Shown here in pieces: positions 41,869-52,041 of a DNA stretch of 63,309 nt. The position numbers and the translations under genes were made by a program. This DNA comes from Sphaerochaetaceae bacterium. GTDB taxonomy: Bacteria > Spirochaetota > Spirochaetia > Sphaerochaetales > Sphaerochaetaceae. The notes beneath the pieces are model-generated. The model worked only from the letters and a program-made list of their open reading frames with translations. It was not told where the DNA came from and ran no database searches. Position 1 is the stretch's first letter, and each line of letters starts with the position of its first letter. The stretch spans positions 1 to 63,309 of the forward strand of contig JAQQAR010000070.1 of the NCBI GenBank assembly GCA_028532765.1. The letters are read 5' to 3'.

Positions 41869-42828
41869 ATGGCATTTTACACAGGAACGGGATCGCGGCT
41901 GCAGGCAGGCAAGGAAAGCTCCTTCGCCCAAGCTGCCAGTCCCACAACACTGGTCGATCTGACCAGTGAAAGCATCAAGGTGGCTGTCGAGAAAGGTGAC
42001 GAGGGTTCGCTGCTGGGAAGCAAGACTGCTACGAACCGCGATCTTCTGGCGGTGACGGTGGAGGGCTCGGTGAGCTTCATCCTCCGACCCGAATCGGCTG
42101 GCCTCATCCTGCATGCGGCCCTGGGAGGAGAAGATACCTGCACCCAGGTGGGGGAAACGGATGAGTACACCCACACCATCGGTCTTTGCGATGTGAACGA
42201 AGCACTTCCAAGCCTCACCTTCACCATTGATCGCAAGGCGGCTATCAAGCGGTATGTGGGGTGCACCATCAGCGCCCTCAGCCTGGATTGCGCGGCCGGC
42301 GATTACGTGAAGGGCAGCATGGACCTCAAGGGGACCACCGAGGAGACGGGAACGCTCGATGCGGCGCTGAAAGCCTTCAGCATCCCCTCGTACCGGTGCA
42401 CCAATGCGACCTTCACGGTCAACGGCACAGCGTACGACATCACCAGCGCATCACTGAAGATCGACAACGCGCTCGAAAGCTCCCCACGCACCTATGCCTC
42501 AGGCCTGTATGCAGGCAGGCCCCAGCATGGAAAGAGAGCTGTGACCATCAACTTCGAGATCCCCTACAGCGCCGAGGTTGAAACGCTCAAGAGCTCGTAC
42601 CTGACCAGCGAGGAGAACGCTTCTGTCCAGCTGACCTTCTCTTCCCCTTCGGCGGGACACAGCATCACCATCACCCTCTCGCATGTGGCGATCAGCGAGG
42701 TGGATGCGAATGTCGGGGGAACGGGCATACTCAGCTCTACCGTCGCGGGCGAGGCGCTCAGTGTGGGCACCGATGAGCCCATCACCATCGTGATCACCGA
42801 CAAGATTTCGACACCCTACGGAGGATAA
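41869..42828 (+). CDS. Major tail tube protein
   Basis: The 319-residue beta-rich protein has FYTGTGSRLQAGKESSFAQA, a common opening in phage tail tube proteins, and a C-terminal Ig-like segment. It forms the hexameric rings of the tail tube. It is preceded by AGAGAGG and followed 5 bases later by the assembly chaperone. Confidence 0.85.
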   Translation: MAFYTGTGSRLQAGKESSFAQAASPTTLVDLTSESIKVAVEKGDEGSLLGSKTATNRDLLAVTVEGSVSFILRPESAGLILHAALGGEDTCTQVGETDEYTHTIGLCDVNEALPSLTFTIDRKAAIKRYVGCTISALSLDCAAGDYVKGSMDLKGTTEETGTLDAALKAFSIPSYRCTNATFTVNGTAYDITSASLKIDNALESSPRTYASGLYAGRPQHGKRAVTINFEIPYSAEVETLKSSYLTSEENASVQLTFSSPSAGHSITITLSHVAISEVDANVGGTGILSSTVAGEALSVGTDEPITIVITDKISTPYGG

Positions 42829-42833
42829 CAGCC

Positions 42834-43283
42834 ATGTTTATCAAGACAAGACATTATGACGCGTGCATACAGAAGGTACGCATCGAAGTGGGAACACTGG
42901 TGGGCCTCAAGGCCGACGACGAGGCATACATCGTGCTCAAGGAGCTGCCCACCTTGGAGATGCTCAAGCTGAAGGAAGCCTCCGAGCAGGGGGAGAATCA
43001 GACGCTCACCCTGCTTCGCGACCTGCTTCCCTCGATCCTGGTTGATCACAATTTCTACGAGGATGCGGATGCCAAAAAGAAGATGGACAACCGCGAAGTT
43101 GCCTCACTGGTGTTCGAGTCGCTGGATCTGACGGTGAAGGTCGTCAACGAATACACCCATGCCGCTTTTTTTTCCCGTGCGGACGCGAGCGGCGCCAGAT
43201 CGCATCCCTCTGCACAGAAATCTTCAACGGACGACGTAGCGCCGAGCTCTACGCCGAGTACGGCCACTGGCTCTTCTACATAA
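42834..43283 (+). CDS. Tail assembly chaperone, unshifted product (gpG type)
   Basis: The 149-residue zero-frame product has the conserved domain in residues 1-113 (KTRHYDACIQKVRIEVGTLV, then LLRDLLPSILVDHNFYE). After the T-run, the last 36 residues become low-complexity Ser/Thr/Ala, typical of sequence that is not under selection in this frame. This supports frameshifting at 43166-43173. It acts in tail assembly and is normally absent from the virion. Confidence 0.85.
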   Translation: MFIKTRHYDACIQKVRIEVGTLVGLKADDEAYIVLKELPTLEMLKLKEASEQGENQTLTLLRDLLPSILVDHNFYEDADAKKKMDNREVASLVFESLDLTVKVVNEYTHAAFFSRADASGARSHPSAQKSSTDDVAPSSTPSTATGSST

Positions 43284-43456
43284 CCGATATCTATCTGCCC
43301 TGCTGCGATTCTGAGAGTGGGGACTTCAGGCACTTGCCGTTCGCTGGTTCCCTCATGGACCAGCCGTATATGAGCATGCAGATCCTTAAGCTGATCCAGC
43401 TCAACTATCGGCGGCATGTGCATGAACAGGCTAAGAAAATGACACAAAAACACTAA
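42834..43456 (+). CDS. Tail assembly chaperone, -1 frameshift product (gpG-T type)
   Basis: Ribosomes reading the 42834 gene meet eight T residues at 43166-43173. A -1 slip on T-TTT-TTT puts them into an open frame that continues to a TAA at 43454-43456, giving about 207 residues: 113 from the zero frame plus 94 from the -1 frame. The -1 segment reads naturally (SAELYAEYGHWLFYITD, then MSMQILKLIQLNYRRH), which supports real translation. This is the arrangement of lambda gpG/gpGT and most siphophage chaperones. The slipped form probably links tail tube protein to the tape measure. Confidence 0.85.
43166..43173 (+). other. Programmed -1 ribosomal frameshift site (T8)
   Basis: Eight T residues allow slippage of tandem Phe tRNAs, T-TTT-TTT, followed by CCC. 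The reading frames on both sides match as described for the two chaperone products. Confidence 0.85.
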
Positions 43457-43460
43457 TCAC

Positions 43461-43484
43461 AAGGCGTCCATGGGGCGCCTTTTT
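43461..43484 (+). terminator. Weak terminator between chaperone and tape measure genes
   Basis: AAGGCG (43461-43466) pairs with CGCCTT (43476-43481), followed by TTT. It lies between the chaperone and tape measure genes and may lower tape measure expression or protect upstream mRNA. Confidence 0.55.
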
Positions 43485-43507
43485 CATTGCATAAGGGGAA
43501 AGCGAGT

Positions 43508-45832
43508 ATGGCAGCACAAGCGAAAGTCATCATCAAGGGCCAGAACGATATCGGTGGTGCGGTCAAATCAGCTGCAGCCGACCTGGGAAGCCTCAAGGGT
43601 GCTGCAACCAAACTGGGTGGAGTGCTTAAAGGCGCCTTCGCCGCCACCGCGATCATCGCTTCAGTGAAGGCTTTGGGAAGCGCGGTATCGGCAACATTCT
43701 CCGAGTTCTCCGCAGCCGAACGATCCTACAAGCAACTCGCACTTGCTCTGGGGGACAGCACCTCGTATGAGAAGGTTACTGCCGTGGTCGAGCGCCTGAG
43801 CAGCCAGACGCTTTCGGGCAAGGGCGATATCGAATCCATGGTCGCCCAGCTGGCCGCGCTGGGCAAGAGTGCCGACGAAATCGAAAGCATCTCCGAGGCG
43901 GCAGTGTACCTGTCCAACGTGACGGGCAAGGACCTCAACGGCTCGATGATGAACCTGCTGGATTCGTACACCGGAGCTACCGGAGAGCTGAGGAAACTTG
44001 GCATCGAACTGGATGGCCTCACCAAGGACGAGCTCGCACACGGAGCGGCGGTCGACAAGGTGATCGACAAGCTCGGAGAGTACTCGGCGATGATGGCCGA
44101 TGGGGACAGTGCCCAGCACCTGACGAACATGAAGAACACCTGGGGAGACATCCGCCAGCAGGTGGGCGGCATCATCGATTACAACTTCGGTCCATGGTTG
44201 GGCAATCTCGATGTAGCCTTCAGCGGCATCAAGACCAACCTCACCAATATCATCAACTATGTAGGGGCGGTGATGAAGAACCTGCCCCAAGCTTTCAAGC
44301 TGACGCTGTCCACGGTGTGGGAATTGCTCAAGCGCACCTTCGAGTGGGATTCGCTCAAGCTGATCATCACCACCACAGCCCAGAATATCGGCATCGTCAT
44401 CAGCGCCATGCTCAAGGCGGTGTTCGAAAGCATTCCCAAGCTGCTGGGCAATGCAGTGGTGGGCATCATCAGCTGGGTCACCTACATCGCACTGAACATC
44501 GAAAGTGCGATTCTGGGGGCATTCCAGAATGCGATCAACAAGGCGGGGGACAAGATCCAGGGCACCTGGGTCGGAAAGATCTTCGGTCTGGGTGACAAGC
44601 TGGCAAACCTTGATATGGGAGCCCAGGCGAGCAAGGATGAGGCGACCTTCTACAAGCAGCAAGCCGACCAGAGCTTCGAGAATCTGGGACCGCTGTTGCG
44701 TGATGCGCTCACCGATGCAATCGATACCGCCCAAACGGTCGCTCTCAATAGTGCCGACATGGTCTCTTCCCTGTACGGCGATATCGGCCTTGATTTCAAG
44801 ACTGCACTCGATGAGATTGTCGCACCTGACCTTGAGGCGATCGCCCAGAAGGCCGATGCGGCGAACCAGAGCAAGCTGCTTTCTCAGATCGCTTCCAGTG
44901 GCGAGGGTACGGCAGCATCCACAGCCGAGACAGCCGAAAACACCAAGCAGACCGACACCCGCATGGGCTCTCAGATCGCCTCGATGCTCAGTGAAGGATT
45001 GACAAGTGTGTTCACCGGCCTGTTCGGGGACGTCACCGGAGGCCTTATGGGCATGGAGGCCACCGAGATGCTGGGAGGGGTTACCGCGATCATATCAACG
45101 TTGCAGCCGATCATCGACATCATCTTCAACACCCTCTCTCCCTTGGGCATCTTGCTCACCATCCTCCAGGGGTTCGTCTCGGTGATGGAGCCGGCGCTCA
45201 CGGCGGTGTTCCAGCCGCTGGTGGATGTGTTCACCTGGATCGGGACCACCTTGGCAAGTCTGTTCCTGCCGGTCTTGGATGTGCTGCACACAGCCTTCGC
45301 CTTGGTGGGAAACATCCTCATGGCGGTCCTTACTCCGGTATTGCAAAGCCTTGCCCCGGTCTTCCAGGTCATCAGCGGCATCATGATGGCATTCTCCCCC
45401 CTCCTGCTGTTGGTGGCCAAGGCCTTCACGATCCTCATGAGCCCACTACAGTACGTTGCAGACCTGCTCTCCTGGCTCGGAAGCTGGGTGCAGTACCTCG
45501 GGTCCGTGATTGCCACCGCGGCCTACAACCTGGTGCACCCGTTCAGGAAAAAGAGCTATGCATCCAGCCCCGGTTCCTTTTCCAGCGACGCCTTCAGCGG
45601 CCTTGGTGACCGTCTGGCGAACATTGATTCGATCGCAGACCAGGGGAGCGTGGCAACCGACGCGGTCTCCACCACCACGGCAGTGGGAAACGCAGGGTAT
45701 CAGGGAGCAACGCAAGTGACCATCAACATCTACCAGCAGGCACCGGTCGTCGGCAGCGACGGGATGCGCGCCTTCGCCCGGATGATCCGAGGCGAGTTCG
45801 AGCGGCTGGACTACTACGGAGTGACAACCTAG
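43508..45832 (+). CDS. Tail tape measure protein
   Basis: The 774-residue protein is alpha-helical. It begins with a domain rich in Ala/Ser/Gly, has SYEKVTAVVERLSSQTLSGK and GELRKLGIELDGL as in tape measure proteins, and holds several hydrophobic segments in residues about 520-650 that may insert into the host membrane (AFALVGNILMAVLTPVLQSL). ATG 43508 with AAGGGG upstream is preferred. It sets tail length. The stop is directly followed by the next ATG at 45833. Confidence 0.92.
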   Translation: MAAQAKVIIKGQNDIGGAVKSAAADLGSLKGAATKLGGVLKGAFAATAIIASVKALGSAVSATFSEFSAAERSYKQLALALGDSTSYEKVTAVVERLSSQTLSGKGDIESMVAQLAALGKSADEIESISEAAVYLSNVTGKDLNGSMMNLLDSYTGATGELRKLGIELDGLTKDELAHGAAVDKVIDKLGEYSAMMADGDSAQHLTNMKNTWGDIRQQVGGIIDYNFGPWLGNLDVAFSGIKTNLTNIINYVGAVMKNLPQAFKLTLSTVWELLKRTFEWDSLKLIITTTAQNIGIVISAMLKAVFESIPKLLGNAVVGIISWVTYIALNIESAILGAFQNAINKAGDKIQGTWVGKIFGLGDKLANLDMGAQASKDEATFYKQQADQSFENLGPLLRDALTDAIDTAQTVALNSADMVSSLYGDIGLDFKTALDEIVAPDLEAIAQKADAANQSKLLSQIASSGEGTAASTAETAENTKQTDTRMGSQIASMLSEGLTSVFTGLFGDVTGGLMGMEATEMLGGVTAIISTLQPIIDIIFNTLSPLGILLTILQGFVSVMEPALTAVFQPLVDVFTWIGTTLASLFLPVLDVLHTAFALVGNILMAVLTPVLQSLAPVFQVISGIMMAFSPLLLLVAKAFTILMSPLQYVADLLSWLGSWVQYLGSVIATAAYNLVHPFRKKSYASSPGSFSSDAFSGLGDRLANIDSIADQGSVATDAVSTTTAVGNAGYQGATQVTINIYQQAPVVGSDGMRAFARMIRGEFERLDYYGVTT

Positions 45833-47638
45833 ATGAGCATCATACACAGCCCCTCTCTCACCCTCACCTTCCTGGGAGGCGACCTCGAGACGGGACACTC
45901 CTTGGTACAGACGATCGCCGAACAGCATATCGCACGCAGGTCGATCACCTTCCACCAGCAGCTGCTGTCCGGCTTGAAAAGCGCCTCGAATCAGGTTGAT
46001 CTGCTCTTGGATAAGACTTGCCCTGCGATCGAGGATATCATCGCCACCGAAGGCGATGTGAAGGCCACCCTCACCGACGGCACTGAGACCCTGTTCACCG
46101 GCTACCTCTCAACCAGCTACAGCTGGATGCTCACCCACAGCGGAAAGCAAGCGCTGGCGATCACCATCGAGGACACAGGCACCCGGCTGTTGGGAAAAGC
46201 CTTCATTGAAAGTGGACGGCACCTATTCAACTGCACAGCCAGCGAGGCGATCGCCTCTATCTGCACAAGAGCGGGTATCACCGTATCACCAGATTGCATT
46301 TCCCTCACTGCAACGGTCACCCGAAGCGTGGATGGATCGGTCACCTGCGGCGAGCTGCTGGACCAATTGGTCTACGAGCTGGGCTGTGTGTACTTCTTCG
46401 ACGAGCTGGGACACCTCAGGCTCTTCAAGGTGGACTGCACCTCCACCGAAGCTCTGCCCACCCTCGACAAGGACGACTTGGTTGTGGTGGGAGGCAAGGC
46501 GATCACGCTTTCCAAGAAGATCCGCCAGTACAAGAGTGCGCGGGTTTCTTTTACCCGCCTGGGGGAGGCCAGCGACTATCTGGTGTACCGCAATACCACA
46601 GGACGAGGGGATGGGCACCCGTATTGTTACCTCAAGCTGGAAGGTGGTGCGCACTTCGACGGCAGTGAAATCTATACCCAAGGCGAGTGGACCGAAGCCC
46701 AGACGGACAGTTTCCGCACTCCCGCTCTGATCGAAGCCTGCAACGCCGCAAGTGAGATCGATATCGTGGGATCGAGCGACATCATCGCCGTCTCGAACGT
46801 GTGCACCGAGTTCACCGCCGAAAGCGGCTACATCACCGCGAGCATCAGCGCAGCCGGAGGTCCGTACCTGGCGATCGAGGCATACAATAGCGGGACCTTC
46901 GCCTACCACATCACCAGACTCGATGCCTATGCCGACATCATTTATGTGCGTGACACGAACATCGTCAGGACAGCCGACAGCGTCTACGAAGGTGAAAAGT
47001 CGGACAATTTGCTCTCCGAGGAGCTGGTATTCGTGCACGAGCGCACCCTGGCCCAAGCGCATGCGAACCTCCTGGGCCAGTTCCACCGCCATGCTGGCAG
47101 CCAGTACATCTTCTTCTCGGCAGTCGACTTGAGGTGCGGCAGCCTCGTCAGACTCATCGACAACGCCTTCAGCGGCCTGAATGTTTCAGTCCTGGTGACC
47201 GCACGCACCTTCACCGATGAGAGTGCGGTGTACCGCTACGAGGCGGTGGGCATCTCGGCATTCGACCTGAGTGCCCCAGCATACCTTCAGGTACTCGACA
47301 GGGGCAAGAACGACACCGTCGGTTCCCCAGGGCCACCGGGGGTGGACGGCTCGTCGTACACCGTATCCATCCAGTCGTCCAACGGCTCGATCTTCCGACC
47401 CGAGCAGGTCGATACGATCCTCACCTGCCACGTCCACAAAAACACCACAGAGATCACCGAAGAGCTGGATGCCTCGCGCTTTCGGTGGAAGCGCCTCAGT
47501 GCCGACCCCGTCGATGACGGGCGGTGGAACACCTCATCAAAGGCAATCGCCCATAAGAGTGTCGAAATCAAAAACGCAGACTGCGTCGGACGTACGGTCT
47601 TCTTCTGTGAGATCGACCTGACCGGCTACGAAGCATAA
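45833..47638 (+). CDS. Tail tip / hub protein
   Basis: The 601-residue protein resembles the tail-hub part of siphophages: residues 1-370 beta-rich with a segment GYLSTSYSWMLTHSGKQALA and a carbohydrate-binding-like middle. A collagen-like GPPGVDG stretch follows near residue 500, and a short Ig-like end. The position after tape measure supports a distal tail or baseplate hub. Confidence 0.65.
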   Translation: MSIIHSPSLTLTFLGGDLETGHSLVQTIAEQHIARRSITFHQQLLSGLKSASNQVDLLLDKTCPAIEDIIATEGDVKATLTDGTETLFTGYLSTSYSWMLTHSGKQALAITIEDTGTRLLGKAFIESGRHLFNCTASEAIASICTRAGITVSPDCISLTATVTRSVDGSVTCGELLDQLVYELGCVYFFDELGHLRLFKVDCTSTEALPTLDKDDLVVVGGKAITLSKKIRQYKSARVSFTRLGEASDYLVYRNTTGRGDGHPYCYLKLEGGAHFDGSEIYTQGEWTEAQTDSFRTPALIEACNAASEIDIVGSSDIIAVSNVCTEFTAESGYITASISAAGGPYLAIEAYNSGTFAYHITRLDAYADIIYVRDTNIVRTADSVYEGEKSDNLLSEELVFVHERTLAQAHANLLGQFHRHAGSQYIFFSAVDLRCGSLVRLIDNAFSGLNVSVLVTARTFTDESAVYRYEAVGISAFDLSAPAYLQVLDRGKNDTVGSPGPPGVDGSSYTVSIQSSNGSIFRPEQVDTILTCHVHKNTTEITEELDASRFRWKRLSADPVDDGRWNTSSKAIAHKSVEIKNADCVGRTVFFCEIDLTGYEA

Positions 47639-47650
47639 GGAGCACCTACA

Positions 47651-48697
47651 ATGGCAAAGACAAGCGCCAGTTTCACGCTGATGGATTATACCGACGGTAT
47701 TTCCCTCATCACCGGTATCGACAGCAATCTGCCCCTCACCAGCCTGTACGATACATCGAACCAGACCCTCAATCCCTCGTGGGCAGGAGACACCTCGCTG
47801 CAGCTCACCCCTGTGGTGCGCAAGGCAGGAGGGACCGATGTCGTTTCCACCATGACAGCCAAGGCCTGGAAGCGCCGTATCGCAGGTTCGGCCACCTGGA
47901 CTACGGTCACCAGCGGTTCCAACGGTGAGACGATCAATGCCACCAGCGGGGTACTCACGGTGAGCGAGGACAAGCTCACGACCGATGTGTGGCAAATCGA
48001 CTACCAGTTCAGCGGCACCTACACCGATCCGGTGCTGAACCTCGCCTTTCCCGTGACGATCGTCATCACCCTCTCGCGGGTGGCCAACGGCACCTCATTC
48101 GTGGTCGCCCGGGCCTACGCCACCGGAGGCAGCCAGTTCAAGAACCACAGCCCCTCCTCCCTGTCGCTCAAGGCCGAGCTCATCCGCGGTACCACCAAGG
48201 ACACGACAAACCTCGACTACCAGTGGAAAAAATCGATCAACGGGACCGTCTGGGAGGATATCGCAGGAGCAACTGCGGCCACCTTGGCTGTCACTCCTTC
48301 CATGGTGGATTCGTTTGCGATGTTCAAGTGCTCGATCCTGGACACCGACGCCACCTCCGACACTTTCAACATCAGCTACGACACCGAGGCCGTTTCGATC
48401 CTGGACGTCACCGATCCCTACCAGGCGGTCATCGAGTCCACCGCGGGAAGTTATTTCAAGAACGACACGGGCAGCACCACCCTCATCTGCCGTGTGTATC
48501 AGAACGGCGAGGAGATTGACGGGACCGGAGTGAGCCTCACCTACACATGGACCAAGACCGACAAGGACGGGACAGCGGTGGCGTTCACCCCCACGGCGGT
48601 TGCCCATGGATCGATCGTCACCACCAAGAAGAAGGCCATCTCCGTCTCGCACGATGATGTGACGGTCAAGGCCACCTATTTCTGTTCGGTCAGCTGA
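47651..48697 (+). CDS. Tail protein with Ig-like domains
   Basis: The 348-residue beta-rich protein contains repeated Ig-like segments (SLKAELIRGTTKDTTNLDYQ with KSINGTVWEDIAG; later LICRVYQNGEEIDGTG with LTYTWTKTDKDG). Similar domains decorate tail tips and help attachment to carbohydrate. No catalytic residues are seen. It sits between the hub and the fibre genes. Confidence 0.6.
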   Translation: MAKTSASFTLMDYTDGISLITGIDSNLPLTSLYDTSNQTLNPSWAGDTSLQLTPVVRKAGGTDVVSTMTAKAWKRRIAGSATWTTVTSGSNGETINATSGVLTVSEDKLTTDVWQIDYQFSGTYTDPVLNLAFPVTIVITLSRVANGTSFVVARAYATGGSQFKNHSPSSLSLKAELIRGTTKDTTNLDYQWKKSINGTVWEDIAGATAATLAVTPSMVDSFAMFKCSILDTDATSDTFNISYDTEAVSILDVTDPYQAVIESTAGSYFKNDTGSTTLICRVYQNGEEIDGTGVSLTYTWTKTDKDGTAVAFTPTAVAHGSIVTTKKKAISVSHDDVTVKATYFCSVS

Positions 48698-48712
48698 CCA
48701 AAAGGAGAACAC

Positions 48713-51700
48713 ATGGCACTAACCGGCGCAAGTTATACCCTCACATCCCTCAGCGACGCCCCCTCGTACCAGTTGCAGCTGACAATGTCTTCTGCCTCCT
48801 CAGGGATTTTGGATCTTGCTTTCTACAAGAACGGGTTGCTGTACACACCCTCGGTATACGTGCATGCACGCAGCTGGAACGGCAGCAGCTGGGCCCAAAG
48901 CGGTGCAAGCGGGACCATGACAGGGGGAGTTCGCTCGTACAGCTACAGCTCGGCGGGTGCCTTCGATGTGCAGATCTACACCGATTCGTCCAAGACCGAG
49001 CTGCTGGCCACATCATTCGTCTCCTATGGTGAGACCGGAGAGGCGGGCTCTGACGGGGTGGCGGGATCCGATGGGCTCAGTGTCACCCCGATCCACCAGT
49101 TCGCGCTTCTTGCAGAAGGGGTATCTCCGGGGGCCGCTACACAGTGGAGCGAAACCTTGCCCGGTCCTTGGTATTACGGCTATGAGTACTGGACGCGCGT
49201 CAAACAGGTGTGGAGCGACTCCACTCCCCAAGAACCTCATATAACCTACACAGAACCTTTTTTGGATGTCGGGGCGAACACGCTGCTGCGCAATTCGATC
49301 TCGTTTGCCATCAGGAGCAACCGAAGCACCTATGAGCGCAACGTACGCAGCGTGGAAAACTCGATCGTGGTCCTCAGCGCCGACAGCCGAGGGTACGAGA
49401 ACGCTACCTTCCAATGGCTGATCAACGCCGAATCCTATGCGGGAGGAGAGCTGACACTCACCATCCCCAAGAAGCAAGCGCCATCCCAGATCGATATCAC
49501 CTGCACGATGTCTTATACCCGTCTGGGTAGTACCGAGACGATGATACGTACACTCACCCTCTCGGCCAACGATGTGACCGAGTACACCAAGAGCTACGGG
49601 ATCCTGGGGGGTCCCGGGACCATCAGCGATGCGATCGAAGGGGATTGTTATGTGCTGCAGACGGGAGACGACTATGTACCCCAGGTGTTCGCCAGCGGTT
49701 CGTGGATTCCCATCACCAGCCAGAACGCAGCCCAATATCCCGAGGCGATGAGCAAATGCGGCAACGCGGTGCTCCTCGGTGGGGCGAACATTCCCGTCAC
49801 CTCCACCGCACTGTACGCATACTATCGTACCCTGTATGCGCAGTCGGCGAATATCGATGTGCTCTCCACACAGGATCTGCAGATCATCGATACCGGACGC
49901 ATCCGCTCGATGGGAAAGCACGCGATCGGGGATGGGAATTCGGGTTTCATCATCAACAGCGACGGCACCAGCGAGTTCGTCGGTACGGTCATCCGCAACG
50001 CCGATCTCTCAGAGACCCGTATCGAGCGCCTTGATGCCGATGTGCTGCGCACCGTCAACGAGGTACGTACCGGCGAATCACTCAACGGCTCGTTGTCCTC
50101 AACCCCCTATTGGGACTTGGGGACGGTTATGGGGGACCTCATCGCCCAGGTCGCAGCCAACTCGGTTGTGCACAAGGGCGGCTCGTTCATGGCCACCAAG
50201 GTGGAAGGTGGCTCTGTATCCACCGTCTTCGAGAACGTGTTGCATGTCACCTCTTCTGGCGAGCGCGATCAGGACCGCAGCCTGCTCAACCAGCAGATCA
50301 CCACGGCAAATGCGGGAACCGCTTTCACCGTCCCCTCCCTGCCTGCTTACACCCAGTCTCCACTAAGGCTCGGAGGAGTCAACTACCTTGCGAAAATCAC
50401 CTCCACAGGTGCTGAGGTTGCAGGCAAGAAGCAGTACTCGCTCGATGGAGGGGGTACCTGGACCGACTACGACAGTCGCACACTCGATCATGCGACGGTA
50501 GCGGGCAAGACCGTCAAGGTTCGCCAAGTGCTCAGCGGCACCTTGTATGACCCAGGCAGTTGTACGACCGGACGGGTATCTGGCATCAGTTCGACATCCT
50601 CATCAACCCCTCACTTGGCGGAGGGAAACGGCAGGATGGTAGTCGCGTGGGGCTCGACGCTCAAGTCATTTCCCACCGGGAACGTGGGCTCGGTCTCATC
50701 GTATTCGCTGAGCACAGCGTATCCTTCCACCATCGGTCTGGCATTCGGCAATGGTATCTTCCTGGCCCTCTGCTCGGGCTCGGTCCAACGCCGTGTACTC
50801 TCAGGTGGAGCGAACGGCACTTCGTGGAGCGAGCTGTCCAGCGAGGCTTACGACAACCTGTTCTTCGCCAACGGATACTTTTACGCCCATGTGTTTGGCG
50901 GGGGTGCCTCCGATTGGAAACGCTCGACCAACGGAAGCGGGTGGACAGCTGCAGGTTTCACCTGTGCCCATCCATTCCCATCCTACAATAACGATTTCAT
51001 GAACTCACGCATCACATACGGAAACGGCGTCTATATCCAGGTCAGCTATGTCACCCTCTCATCAGAATCGGTGTATCGAAGCACCGATGGGCAGAATTGG
51101 AGTGCGATCAATATCGCCAGCACGTGCCCCAGCGGCATAGCTTGGGGCAACAATTTCTTTATCGCCTACGAATACGGCAGTGCGTATTACTATGTCTCGG
51201 GCAACGGAGGAACCACCTGGTCCAAACGCTCCCTGGGCTACACGCCCACCAAGATGGGTTCTGCCGTCTATGCCGCCAGTGGAGCCAATCCCGCTTCGAC
51301 GGGTACCACGCTACAGCGGGTGTTCTACGCCATCGACAGCGCGGGGTATCTCAGTGCGCTGACGCTCAATACAGCAACACCCACCTCGTATACGGCGGGA
51401 ACACTCAGTGCAGCCTACAATTACAGCGCCTACGATGTGGGCATTAATCTGCTGGATGGGCAGGGGGCGAAGATCAGCAGCCATACCACAGCCAAGGATT
51501 ATTATGCCGGCACATTCATCTTTGACGGGACCAACCTCTCTGCAGCTCTAGGCTCGTTCTATTACAAGTTCGCAGGCATCTTCAAAGCCGGCACCCAGGT
51601 GGCTGCCGGGGCCTTCGACATGTTCCAAAGCATCGCCATTGCATGGAACCGCATCTACAACAGCATCGAAGGTCCTGTGGCGAGCCCTGCAATCGTAAGC

Positions 51701-52030
51701 TGGTCGGGAACCAGTTTGACGATCACCGGTGCCGGGGGAGTTACCTCTCGCATCCGCAGCAACGACCTGTTCTCGGCCCTTTCGATCTCCTTCACCGTGA
51801 TCGCCGAGGCGAAGGGAGCATATACCAAGGCCCTGTATCCCCAACAAGCTAGCCAGTTTGATATCGGCGTGTCCTCGAATCCGTATGCGAATGTCCATGC
51901 GAACACGTTCCATGGGAATCTGCAAGGGAGCGTGAGTGGGAATGTGAGCGGTAATGTCACGGGTAATGTGACGGGAAATGTGAATGTACAAGGCACCACC
52001 AACAAGGTGTGGGGGGCTGTATGGAACTAG
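48713..52030 (+). CDS. Large tail fibre / host-recognition protein
   Basis: The 1105-residue protein has a tail-associated N-terminal half (with ESLNGSLSSTPYWDLGTVMG). A middle beta-propeller carries Asp-box/BNR-like repeats (YSLDGGGTWTDYD; KRSTNGSGWTAAG; YRSTDGQNWSAIN; SGNGGTTWSKRS). A glycine/valine/asparagine repeat close to the C-terminus (GSVSGNVSGNVTGNVTGNV) forms a shaft-like end. Asp-box propellers often bind or cut glycans, so this is the likely receptor-binding fibre. Confidence 0.8.
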   Translation: MALTGASYTLTSLSDAPSYQLQLTMSSASSGILDLAFYKNGLLYTPSVYVHARSWNGSSWAQSGASGTMTGGVRSYSYSSAGAFDVQIYTDSSKTELLATSFVSYGETGEAGSDGVAGSDGLSVTPIHQFALLAEGVSPGAATQWSETLPGPWYYGYEYWTRVKQVWSDSTPQEPHITYTEPFLDVGANTLLRNSISFAIRSNRSTYERNVRSVENSIVVLSADSRGYENATFQWLINAESYAGGELTLTIPKKQAPSQIDITCTMSYTRLGSTETMIRTLTLSANDVTEYTKSYGILGGPGTISDAIEGDCYVLQTGDDYVPQVFASGSWIPITSQNAAQYPEAMSKCGNAVLLGGANIPVTSTALYAYYRTLYAQSANIDVLSTQDLQIIDTGRIRSMGKHAIGDGNSGFIINSDGTSEFVGTVIRNADLSETRIERLDADVLRTVNEVRTGESLNGSLSSTPYWDLGTVMGDLIAQVAANSVVHKGGSFMATKVEGGSVSTVFENVLHVTSSGERDQDRSLLNQQITTANAGTAFTVPSLPAYTQSPLRLGGVNYLAKITSTGAEVAGKKQYSLDGGGTWTDYDSRTLDHATVAGKTVKVRQVLSGTLYDPGSCTTGRVSGISSTSSSTPHLAEGNGRMVVAWGSTLKSFPTGNVGSVSSYSLSTAYPSTIGLAFGNGIFLALCSGSVQRRVLSGGANGTSWSELSSEAYDNLFFANGYFYAHVFGGGASDWKRSTNGSGWTAAGFTCAHPFPSYNNDFMNSRITYGNGVYIQVSYVTLSSESVYRSTDGQNWSAINIASTCPSGIAWGNNFFIAYEYGSAYYYVSGNGGTTWSKRSLGYTPTKMGSAVYAASGANPASTGTTLQRVFYAIDSAGYLSALTLNTATPTSYTAGTLSAAYNYSAYDVGINLLDGQGAKISSHTTAKDYYAGTFIFDGTNLSAALGSFYYKFAGIFKAGTQVAAGAFDMFQSIAIAWNRIYNSIEGPVASPAIVSWSGTSLTITGAGGVTSRIRSNDLFSALSISFTVIAEAKGAYTKALYPQQASQFDIGVSSNPYANVHANTFHGNLQGSVSGNVSGNVTGNVTGNVNVQGTTNKVWGAVWN

Positions 52031-52041
52031 GAGGAACAACC

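Noticed and set aside
43661-44734. 357-residue minus-strand frame opposite the tape measure gene
   Set aside because: It is a shadow of the tape measure gene, with a biased composition and no start signal.
49013-49921. Minus-strand frame opposite the tail fibre gene
   Set aside because: It is antisense to the tail fibre and without a recognised motif.
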